Shown here: positions 1-6,279 of the stretch, piece by piece
Numbering within the stretch: the stretch's first letter is position 1
How the letters are laid out: the number at the start of each line of letters is the position of its first letter
IMG/VR virus record: IMGVR_UViG_3300045996_001623
Coordinates: 1-55,770 of that record
DNA from: a virus
Strand: one strand, 5' to 3'
DNA: 55,770 nucleotides
Notes under the pieces: generated by a model
The model's input: only the letters and a program-made list of their open reading frames with translations
The model's database searches: none
Told to the model about the DNA's origin: nothing
Translations under genes and position numbers: made by a program

Positions 1-57
1 GGCGAGGTCTACACGTTGAAGCGCCTCGAAGGGCTCACCCCCGAGAAGTTGCGCTAA
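1..57 (+). CDS. 3' end of an unidentified gene
   Basis: Only the last 18 codons lie in the window, ending GEVYTLKRLEGLTPEKLR followed by TAA. The frame agrees with the GC-rich codon use around it. Nothing in these residues identifies the protein. It precedes the tRNA cluster and the capsid gene, so it could be a structural gene such as a head maturation protease, but that is only positional. Confidence 0.6.
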   Translation, partial: GEVYTLKRLEGLTPEKLR

Positions 58-109
58 CATCGCCGCCGTGTTCCGATCATCGCTCTCCGAATCGGCCTGA
101 CACCTGTCA

Positions 110-180
110 GGCCCGTTCGTTCAGCGGTAGGACCACGCTCCCTCAAAGCGTTGACCGGGGTTCGATTCCCCGACGGGCCG
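110..180 (+). tRNA. tRNA-Glu (anticodon CUC)
   Basis: A full cloverleaf folds: acceptor GGCCCGT/ACGGGCC, D stem GTTC/GGAC, anticodon stem ACGCT/AGCGT, T stem CGGGG/CCCCG with loop TTCGATT, discriminator G and no encoded CCA. The 7-nt anticodon loop is CCCTCAA, which puts CTC at 34-36. Position 33 is C instead of the nearly universal U. The cognate codon GAG is heavily used in the neighbouring genes. Confidence 0.88.
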
Positions 181-187
181 CCGCGTT

Positions 188-271
188 GGAGTGTGATCCT
201 GGAATGGTCTGGGGCCCGTTTCGAAAACGGTTCGGTGCTACGGCACAGGGGTTCGATTCCTCCGCACTCCG
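188..271 (+). tRNA. tRNA-Ser (anticodon CGA)
   Basis: Acceptor arms GGAGTGT/GCACTCC pair over 7 bp with one G-U. The anticodon loop TTCGAAA gives CGA, which reads UCG. A long variable arm (GTGC-TACG-GCAC) marks a class II serine tRNA, and the T loop is TTCGATT. The outermost anticodon-stem pair is mismatched. CCA is not encoded. UCG is a conspicuously favoured Ser codon in this window, so the tRNA fits the phage's own codon demand. Confidence 0.88.
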
Positions 272-276
272 CTCTC

Positions 277-360
277 GGAAGGTGAACCCGGCACGGGCTG
301 GGCGCCCGTTGCTAGCGGGATGGCACCGTCAGGTGTGGGCTTCGATCGCTCCGCCTTCCG
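277..360 (+). tRNA. tRNA-Ser (anticodon GCU)
   Basis: Acceptor arms GGAAGGT/GCCTTCC pair over 7 bp. The anticodon loop TTGCTAG gives GCT, which reads AGC/AGU. A long variable arm fits a class II serine tRNA. The T loop is TTCGATC and the T stem has one mismatch. It starts 5 nt after the preceding tRNA-Ser, and the two are the same length (84 nt), so they may have arisen by duplication. Confidence 0.83.
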
Positions 361-369
361 CCGTGATGC

Positions 370-398
370 TTGCTATGCAAATCACATCGACGTAGTAT
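370..398 (+). promoter_or_regulatory. Probable promoter of the capsid transcript
   Basis: TTGCTA (370-375) and TAGTAT (393-398) are separated by 17 nt. The predicted start near 405 gives a leader of about 90 nt that contains CAGACCCACAGAC (around 440-455) and ends in AAAGGGG, 9 nt before the capsid ATG. The spacing is good but the hexamers are imperfect. Confidence 0.45.
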
Positions 399-494
399 CC
401 CCTGCTCAGAGCGACTGGGCAGAGCCCCGTACCTCGTGCCAGACCCACAGACGGTTCATCCACCGAGCACGAGAGTCGAAAGGGGCCATGCCGC

Positions 495-2519
495 ATGGAC
501 CAGTTCGCAGACCGGCTCGCCCGCATTGGGGACCTGAGCCCGGACGAAGTGGCGCAACTCGAAGCCGAGTTGGTCGCAGCGTTCGATCAGGCCGACAGTG
601 CAGGTGACGTCGACCTGATGCAGCAACTCGCCGAAGCGCTCGACAACGTCCGCGCCGCCAAGACAGCGACGCCCCCGGCTGCAACGCCGGAGGCCGCGCC
701 AGTCGCCGCCGCCGCTGAGACGCCCGTCGAGGACAAGCCGAGCGATCCGACCCCCGACGGCCAGCAGGCGCCCCCAGCGCCGCAGCCGGAGGTTTCCCCC
801 GAGCAGGCGCAGGCGCCAGTGCCGGAGCCGGACGGCACGCCCGTCCCGACCGAGCAGCCGCCCGCCGAGCCGGGACCGGGAGAGCCGAACGCCAACGTCG
901 TCCCCGAGCAGCCTGCCGAGCAGGTGCCCACCGCCGAGACCCAGCCGGTTGCCGTCGTCGTCGACGGCGATCCGACCCCGGTCATCGTCGAGGGCGAGCC
1001 CGTGGCCGAGGGCCAGCAGACGGCCGAGACCAACACACCAACCGAGGAAGGCGTTCAAAGCGCTCCCGACCAGCAGCAGGAGGAAGCCGTGGCAACCGAT
1101 GTGGTCACGCAGGAAGATGTTCCGGCGGCGAACAAGCCGGTCCCCGTGACCGCAAGCGCCGCGCCGTTCACCATCACGGCCGGGGGTGACATCCCCGGGT
1201 TCACGTCGGGCCAGAAGCTCGGCGACATGGACGAGGTCATCGACGCCCTGACGAAGAAGATCAACTCGATGCGGGGCGTCGGCGGCGACGGCGAGTACGT
1301 CGTCGTGGCGTCGCTTCGCCGGGACGACGACATGGTCCCCGAAGAGAAGATGCTTCGCAAGGGCGACCCCGAGGGCAACTCGGTGAAGATCCGGGAGTTC
1401 ATGCGGGCGAACGAGTCGATGGACTCCCTCGTCGCCGCCGGTTGGTGCGCCCCCCGCACCCCGCTGTACGACATCCCGGGCATCGGCACGTCGGACACCC
1501 CCGTCGCCGACAGCCTCCCGTCGTTCGGCGTGGACCGCGGTGGCATCATCTGGACGGAGCCGCCGTCCCTCGCCGGGGTCATCTCGTCGATGGGCTCGAA
1601 CGCCTTCGTGCGGTGGGTCCCGACGAACTCGGCGGGCACGATCTCGGTGACCGGCGTGTTCGGCAACACGGCGACGTCGCCGGTCGACACGAAGCCGTGC
1701 ATCGACATCGCCTGCGGTGTGGAGCGGTCCGCCGACCTCATCGCCATCCCGATGTGCCTCTGCTTCGACCTCCTGTCCAGCCGGACGAACCCGGAGTTCG
1801 TGAAGGCCGCGACCGACCTCGTCGGCGTCGCCCAGGCGCACTTCAAGGAGCAGTACCTGCTCGCCCAGATGTTCAGCGCCCCCGGCGTGTCGAACCTCGC
1901 CGGGACGATCGGTGACAGCGACATCCAGGTCGGCGTGGCCCGCGACTTCCTCGTCCAGGTCCGCCTGGTGGCGTCGCAGTTCCGCTGGCGGAACCGTCTG
2001 TCCCCGACGCAGCAGCTTCGGCTGTACGCCCCGGCGTGGCTCCGGGACGCGATCGCGGCGGACCTCACGCTGCAGGCGCCGGGCGAGAACACCATCTCGA
2101 CGTCGTACGCCGAGGTCGACGGCTACCTCGACGACCTCAACGTCGACGTGGTCTGGTACATCGACGACGTCCCGACGATGGCCGCGGGCACGCTCCCGGC
2201 CGGTCCGCAGGGCGCGACGACGGCGGCCAGCAACTTCGACAGCTACCTGGGCTTCGGCGCCACGGCGGAGTGGCTCCTGACCACGCCCGGCGTGTTCACC
2301 CGCCTCGATGGTGGCCAGGTCGACCTGGGTGTCGTGCGGACGAAGGAGGACGTCCAGAAGAACCGCTTCTGCGAGTTCTCCGAGACGTTCGAGACCGTCG
2401 CCTACATGGGCCCGCAGACGGCCGCCAATGCGTGGGCCGTCCGTGGCTCCACGCCGGTCAACGTCATCGGCGGCTACGCCCTGGGCGTCAACACGGCGGC
2501 TGGGGTCGTCGTCGAGTGA
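495..2519 (+). CDS. Major capsid protein with long Pro/Glu-rich N-terminal extension
   Basis: 674 residues. The first 60 are helical and acidic. About 60-215 are low-complexity Pro/Glu/Ala/Gln sequence. The remainder (about 225-674) is a globular domain typical of HK97-fold capsid proteins of actinophages, with P-domain-like stretches such as LSPTQQLRLYAPAWLRDAIAADL, here named by its ends LSPTQ and AIAADL. HK97-type capsids are usually 300-400 residues, so the extension is unusual. It could be a fused scaffolding (delta) domain removed by a protease, or a surface-displayed arm. The start is supported by AAAGGGG 9 nt upstream. No separate scaffold or protease gene is visible downstream. Confidence 0.75.
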   Translation: MDQFADRLARIGDLSPDEVAQLEAELVAAFDQADSAGDVDLMQQLAEALDNVRAAKTATPPAATPEAAPVAAAAETPVEDKPSDPTPDGQQAPPAPQPEVSPEQAQAPVPEPDGTPVPTEQPPAEPGPGEPNANVVPEQPAEQVPTAETQPVAVVVDGDPTPVIVEGEPVAEGQQTAETNTPTEEGVQSAPDQQQEEAVATDVVTQEDVPAANKPVPVTASAAPFTITAGGDIPGFTSGQKLGDMDEVIDALTKKINSMRGVGGDGEYVVVASLRRDDDMVPEEKMLRKGDPEGNSVKIREFMRANESMDSLVAAGWCAPRTPLYDIPGIGTSDTPVADSLPSFGVDRGGIIWTEPPSLAGVISSMGSNAFVRWVPTNSAGTISVTGVFGNTATSPVDTKPCIDIACGVERSADLIAIPMCLCFDLLSSRTNPEFVKAATDLVGVAQAHFKEQYLLAQMFSAPGVSNLAGTIGDSDIQVGVARDFLVQVRLVASQFRWRNRLSPTQQLRLYAPAWLRDAIAADLTLQAPGENTISTSYAEVDGYLDDLNVDVVWYIDDVPTMAAGTLPAGPQGATTAASNFDSYLGFGATAEWLLTTPGVFTRLDGGQVDLGVVRTKEDVQKNRFCEFSETFETVAYMGPQTAANAWAVRGSTPVNVIGGYALGVNTAAGVVVE

Positions 2520-2528
2520 TCTGACGAT

Positions 2529-2554
2529 GCCGGGCCACCTGCGGGTGGCCCGGC
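2529..2554 (+). terminator. Hairpin terminator after the capsid gene
   Basis: Perfect 11-bp GC-rich stem GCCGGGCCACC/GGTGGCCCGGC closed by the stable UNCG-type tetraloop TGCG, 10 nt after the capsid stop. There is no clear U-tract. It may attenuate rather than stop transcription, which would make capsid mRNA exceed that of the next gene. Confidence 0.7.
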
Positions 2555-2595
2555 CCGTTGGGTCTCATTAGGTACGAGCGACAGGAAGGACCGCG

Positions 2596-3573
2596 ATGGC
2601 AACCCGAGACGGTGCAGCCAGCATCCAGGGCGACATGATCCGTGTCACGCCCCTCAACCTCGATGGCACGATCGACACTTCGCGTCCGGTCCTGACGACC
2701 AACGGTTTCATCACCGCGTCGTTCGGCACCGAGTTCGAGGATGGCGACGAGATCACCGAGAAGGCCGCCGACGGCACGGTGTGCATCCAGTACAAGGCTG
2801 ACGACTCCCTCAAGGGCATCACGTTCAGCCTCTCGCTGTGCACCCCGGACCCGGAGTCGGCGGCCCTGATCGCAGGTGGCAAGATCATCTGCGCCGCCGC
2901 CGATGTGGTCGACGACGACGACAACGTGATCGTCAACGCCGGTGACGTCATCGGCTACTCGTCTCCGTCCGTCGGCGCCACGGTGGGCAACCCCGTGGCG
3001 ATCGAGGTCTGGTCGAAGGCGATCGTGAAGGGCAAGCCCGCCGGTGGCACCCCGTACTGGCACTGGGTGTTCCCGTACGTCCGTGTCCGCTACGACGGCG
3101 ACCGCGAGTTCTCGAACGGCGCGCTGTCGAACGAGTACTCGGGCACGGGGGTCGGCAACGACGCCCTGGCCGCGGCCGGGCTCGGCGGGGTCGGCGCCGA
3201 CTTCGTCACCTACAAGGGCGCTCTCGTCAACCCGTTCAGCTACGTCCGGTCGACCGCCAAGCCCGACATCTCGGGTGGTCACTGGTCCGGTGGTTCGGGC
3301 GGCCTGGGCGTGTTCGACAAGACGGCCGACAACTCGATCGGCTGCATCCCGCCGCTCGCGACGTCGGCGACGTCGGGCATCCCCGGCACGTGGAGCCCCG
3401 GCGGGTCGACGCTTCCGGCGTCGGTCGCTGCTCTGCAGTCGGCTTCGCCCGCCATCACGGCGTCGCCCACCACGGCGTGGACGACCGGTCAGTACGTCCA
3501 GACGGCCACGGCCGGAACGGGCGGACGGGCTTACTGGAACGGGACGGCGTGGGTCGCCGGTACCGCTCCCTGA
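2596..3573 (+). CDS. Probable major tail (tube) protein
   Basis: 325 residues, read from an ATG with AAGGA 5 nt upstream. The protein is rich in beta-prone, Gly/Thr/Ser sequence. The segment from FGTEFEDGDEITEKAADG to LSLCTPDPESAALIAGG resembles actinophage major tail subunits. The C-terminal 40 residues (SPTTAWTTGQYVQTATAG onwards) look like a small surface add-on domain. Its place directly after the capsid gene and between two strong terminators fits an abundant virion protein. It could instead be a head decoration protein; sequence search would decide. Confidence 0.6.
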   Translation: MATRDGAASIQGDMIRVTPLNLDGTIDTSRPVLTTNGFITASFGTEFEDGDEITEKAADGTVCIQYKADDSLKGITFSLSLCTPDPESAALIAGGKIICAAADVVDDDDNVIVNAGDVIGYSSPSVGATVGNPVAIEVWSKAIVKGKPAGGTPYWHWVFPYVRVRYDGDREFSNGALSNEYSGTGVGNDALAAAGLGGVGADFVTYKGALVNPFSYVRSTAKPDISGGHWSGGSGGLGVFDKTADNSIGCIPPLATSATSGIPGTWSPGGSTLPASVAALQSASPAITASPTTAWTTGQYVQTATAGTGGRAYWNGTAWVAGTAP

Positions 3574-3597
3574 TCTCCTGACGGGGGAGAGCCACGT

Positions 3598-3642
3598 ACG
3601 GCCCTCCGACTCCTGCCGCAAGCACAGGGGTCGGGGGGCCGT
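3598..3642 (+). terminator. Strong hairpin terminator closing the capsid/tail-tube block
   Basis: An 18-bp stem (3598-3615 with 3625-3642) with two G-U pairs and a 9-nt loop. It lies 25 nt after the putative tail-tube gene and just before the next promoter, so it insulates the following accessory cassette from late transcription. Confidence 0.8.
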
Positions 3643-3667
3643 TGCGCGTCACCGCAGCTAGTACCTG

Positions 3668-3694
3668 TTGCGCTGACCCATATCGTGGTATACA
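3668..3694 (+). promoter_or_regulatory. Class A promoter, leaderless (gene at 3703)
   Basis: TTGCGC (3668-3673) serves as a weak -35. CATAT (3679-3683), 5 nt, then TATACA (3689-3694) follows the two-box pattern seen at 11 other sites in this window. The GTG at 3703 sits where +1 is expected and opens with GTGACCCAGACC, the shared start-associated motif. Confidence 0.65.
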
Positions 3695-3702
3695 CTCACG
3701 GC

Positions 3703-3918
3703 GTGACCCAGACCATGACGACCCCACGTGGCACCGTGATCCACCAGCACGACCACCCGACCCGACTGCAGGCTGCCGTGTGCCGCCGCCGTGGAGTCTT
3801 CACGACCGTCCTGCTCGACGCGTCCGCCCCGAACTACGAGGCTGCGCGGCAGGAGGCGATGGAGAAGTTCCCCGGTGTGCCGTTCACGGTCCCGCGTCTC
3901 GGTGAGGTCGTCTCGTGA
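3703..3918 (+). CDS. Small protein of unknown function (cassette gene 1)
   Basis: 71 residues from GTG, beginning VTQTMTT. I chose this start because it lies 8 nt after the TATACA box and carries the window's start-associated sequence; no Shine-Dalgarno is present, so a leaderless mRNA is likely. The body (EAARQEAMEKFPGVPFTVPRL) looks like a small alpha/beta fold without a recognised motif. Its TGA overlaps the GTG of the next gene, implying translational coupling. Confidence 0.65.
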   Translation: MTQTMTTPRGTVIHQHDHPTRLQAAVCRRRGVFTTVLLDASAPNYEAARQEAMEKFPGVPFTVPRLGEVVS

Positions 3919-4331
3919 CCACCGCCCCACTCCCCGATGAGGACACCATGACCACGACGACGAAGACCCCGACCGCCAAGCGGGCCACGAAGAAGAAGGC
4001 CGCTGCGCCGCGGCCCAGCAAGCCTGCGGCGACACCGAAGCCGATCTCCGAGGATCGGATGAACGACAACCTGCTCGCGATCCGGGCCATCGCCAAAGAG
4101 ATCGACCAGGCCCGCGAGGCCACCGACGCTCTCGTCGCGCGGTCCGATGCGCTGATCCGTGAGGCCGTCGATGACGGCGAGCGGTACCGGGACATCGCTG
4201 CGGCTGCCGGTCGGACAGTGCCGTGGGTGCAGATGTCGCTGCGTCGGGTCGCCGGTGTGTCGACGCATCCGGCGCAGCCGATCCCGGACACTCGCATCCG
4301 CAAGTCACGCCGCGCCGCCACCGCCGACTGA
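3915..4331 (+). CDS. Basic-tailed protein with a helix-turn-helix-like C-terminus
   Basis: 138 residues. Residues 12-45 are Thr/Lys/Ala/Pro-rich (KRATKKKAAAPRPSKP), resembling a histone-like or nucleic-acid-binding tail. Residues 50-115 are helical and include ERYRDIAAAAGRTVPWVQMS, which reads like a helix-turn-helix of the kind that senses repeated DNA. The GTG start overlaps the previous stop (GTGA). It could be a DNA-binding regulator of the cassette; this is inferred from composition and the HTH-like pattern only. Confidence 0.65.
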   Translation: MTTAPLPDEDTMTTTTKTPTAKRATKKKAAAPRPSKPAATPKPISEDRMNDNLLAIRAIAKEIDQAREATDALVARSDALIREAVDDGERYRDIAAAAGRTVPWVQMSLRRVAGVSTHPAQPIPDTRIRKSRRAATAD

Positions 4332-4368
4332 TAGTCGGCTATACTCACGGTGTGGGTGTCACACCCAC
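4323..4368 (+). promoter_or_regulatory. Class A promoter flanked by two palindromes, upstream of the MoxR gene
   Basis: GATAG (4330-4334), 5 nt, TATACT (4340-4345). A perfect palindrome GCCGACT-GAT-AGTCGGC (4323-4339) overlaps the upstream box. A second, GTGGGTG-TCA-CACCCAC (4352-4368), starts at the predicted +1. The leader then holds CAGACCCAGACC (about 4383-4394) and GGGAGA before the ATG at 4414. The palindromes could be operators, or the second could be a 5'-end mRNA hairpin. Confidence 0.65.
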
Positions 4369-4413
4369 CTGCCACAATCGACCAGACCCAGACCTGACCG
4401 GGAGATCCACCCA

Positions 4414-5370
4414 ATGTCCGAAACCGCTGCTGACTCGAAGATCGACCTGGTTGGTCTGTTCTGGTCGCCGCTTGCCCACTCCGTGAAGTTCGCTGACCTC
4501 CCGAAGGTCCTCGGCGATCCCACCGCGCCCGACGCGCAGAACGTCCCCGTGCAGCCCGTTCTGGACGAGCCGAAGGACTACCTGCGGCCCAACGGCGAGA
4601 TCTACGTGCCGCGCAAGCTGCAGGTCGGTGAGGTCACGATGCAGGACGTCACGTTCATCCGGCAGTCGCTCGACGCCGGGCTCACCGTGCTGCTCTACGG
4701 CGAGCCCGGCTGCGGCAAGACCGCTCTGGTCGAAGCTGCGTTCAGCGACGAACTCGTCACCGTGCAGGGCACCATCGAGACCGACAGCGCCGACTTCGTC
4801 GGGTCGTGGACCCAACAGCCGGACGGCACCTACCTGTGGGTCGACGGCCCGCTGCCCCACGCCATGGAGACCGGCAAGAAACTGCTGGTCGACGAGATCG
4901 CTCTGATCGACCCACGGGTCATGGCCGTCGTCTACGGCGTCATGGACGGCCGCGGCGAGTTGACCGTCACCCAGAACCCGCTGCGCGGCGTCGTGAAGGC
5001 GTCCCCCGGTTTCCAGGTGGTCGGCGCGTGCAACCCGAACGTGCCCGGCGCCCAGATGTCCGATGCTCTGCTGTCCCGCTTCGCGATCCACGTCGAGATG
5101 ACGACCGATTGGGCGCTCGCCCCGAAGCTGGGCTGCGGCTCGAAGATCATCCAGGTGTGCAAGTCGCTCAACGACAAGTACCGCAAGTCGGAGATGACGC
5201 AGGCCCCGCAGTTGCGGGAGATGATCCAGTACACGGCCGTCGCCGCGAAGTTCGGGGATGCGTTCGCTCTGCGGAACTTCCTGTCGCAGATCCGGCCGGA
5301 GAACCAGCCGGTCGCCAAGGCCGTCATCGAGGCCGTGTTCGGCACGACCGTCACCGGGCTGGTCATCTGA
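4414..5370 (+). CDS. MoxR-family AAA+ ATPase
   Basis: 318 residues. Walker A is GEPGCGKT (96-103), Walker B LLVDE (157-161), sensor-1 Asn in ACNPN (about 207), and the LLSRF motif (219-223) carries the probable arginine finger Arg222. This is the MoxR/CbbQ/CobS type of AAA+ ATPase, which typically works as a chaperone-like motor on a VWA-domain partner. Such a partner is encoded two genes downstream. The start is supported by GGGAGA 8 nt upstream. The TGA overlaps the next ATG as TGATG. What it remodels in phage infection is unknown. Confidence 0.88.
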   Translation: MSETAADSKIDLVGLFWSPLAHSVKFADLPKVLGDPTAPDAQNVPVQPVLDEPKDYLRPNGEIYVPRKLQVGEVTMQDVTFIRQSLDAGLTVLLYGEPGCGKTALVEAAFSDELVTVQGTIETDSADFVGSWTQQPDGTYLWVDGPLPHAMETGKKLLVDEIALIDPRVMAVVYGVMDGRGELTVTQNPLRGVVKASPGFQVVGACNPNVPGAQMSDALLSRFAIHVEMTTDWALAPKLGCGSKIIQVCKSLNDKYRKSEMTQAPQLREMIQYTAVAAKFGDAFALRNFLSQIRPENQPVAKAVIEAVFGTTVTGLVI

Positions 5371-6257
5371 TGGGGCCGTGCTGCAACCACTGCGGCAGGC
5401 CGCTCGACCCGGACACGGGCTTCACGTTCTGCGACCCGTGTTTCAGCATTCTGCGCCACGCCACCGACGTCGACGAAGCGATCCTCGCTGAGGCCAAGGT
5501 CCGCCGCCGCGAAGCCGCCAGCCGCCGCGCTGCCACGTGGGGTGACGCCATGAAAGCCCTCGACGACGTCGCCGCTAAGACTGGCGGAGCCATCGGCGCT
5601 CTCGCCGACATGGCTGCCGCCGCCCTCACCCCCGACCCCGACCCAGACAAGGACCTTCTCACCATGACCGACACCACCGACGCCCCCGCCCTCCACACGC
5701 TCAACCGGTCCAACGGCGAGAAGCTGACCGCGCGCAACGCCGAAGAGGTCGCCGACCTCATCACGATCTGCGCCAAGGGCGACGCCACGAAGGACTTCAT
5801 GCAGAAGGCCCGCAACGGCGAGGGGACCGGCACGCTCGGCCTGTACGTCGAAGCGGTCGCGTTCAACGCTCACGGCAAGCCGATGTCGCACATGAAGTTC
5901 TTCGTCATCGGGGAGCACCTGTACGCCTACAACCGGCAGAACGGCGACACCCGGGCCAACTGGCGGCATCGGGTCGTGGCGAGCCTGGCGGACGCTCTGG
6001 GCGCCGTGCAGGCGGCTCTGGACAAGCCGTCGGTGAAGTTGTTCGGGCATCCGGTGATGGTCGAGTTGACGCCGGACGATCTGTCGGCGGTCGAGACGAA
6101 CCAGATGCCGCCGTCACGGTTCCGTGGCGAGTCGCGGATCGCCCGGTCGTTCGAGCGGTACGACTTCGATCCGGACACGGCGGTGGAGAGCCTGCCGGTC
6201 CCGTCGTCGCTGACGAAGATGCTGCGCACCCCGCAGTTCGTCACACCCCCCTTCTGA
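5370..6257 (+). CDS. Zinc-ribbon protein of unknown function (cassette gene 4)
   Basis: 295 residues. An N-terminal CxxC...CxxC ribbon (CNHCGRPL, CDPC; residues 5-25) is followed by a helical linker rich in Arg/Ala (30-85), an acidic joint, and an alpha/beta domain from about 95 on (LHTLNRSNGEKLTARNAEEV; VEAVAFNAHGKPMSHMKFFV). Coupled to the MoxR gene by TGATG. It sits between the ATPase and the VWA gene and may be a client or adaptor of that pair; I do not recognise the family. Confidence 0.8.
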   Translation: MGPCCNHCGRPLDPDTGFTFCDPCFSILRHATDVDEAILAEAKVRRREAASRRAATWGDAMKALDDVAAKTGGAIGALADMAAAALTPDPDPDKDLLTMTDTTDAPALHTLNRSNGEKLTARNAEEVADLITICAKGDATKDFMQKARNGEGTGTLGLYVEAVAFNAHGKPMSHMKFFVIGEHLYAYNRQNGDTRANWRHRVVASLADALGAVQAALDKPSVKLFGHPVMVELTPDDLSAVETNQMPPSRFRGESRIARSFERYDFDPDTAVESLPVPSSLTKMLRTPQFVTPPF

Positions 6258-6273
6258 TACACACTGCTATACT
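6258..6273 (+). promoter_or_regulatory. Class A promoter, leaderless (VWA gene)
   Basis: TACAC (6258-6262), 5 nt, TATACT (6268-6273), then 6 nt to GTG 6280. The message opens GTGGACTCAGACCCAGAC, containing the start-associated motif. TGCTATACTGC is shared with the promoters at 13204 and 45489. Confidence 0.75.
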
Positions 6274-6279
6274 GCTGTC

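Noticed and set aside
110-360. tRNA genes as a prophage attachment site
   Set aside because: No integrase or direct-repeat partner of the tRNA 3' ends was seen, and the tRNAs are intact within a phage gene cluster.
4352-4486. Leaderless GTG at 4352 as a coding start
   Set aside because: The frame is out of phase with the MoxR gene, and the sequence is better explained as a palindromic leader preceding GGGAGA and ATG 4414.
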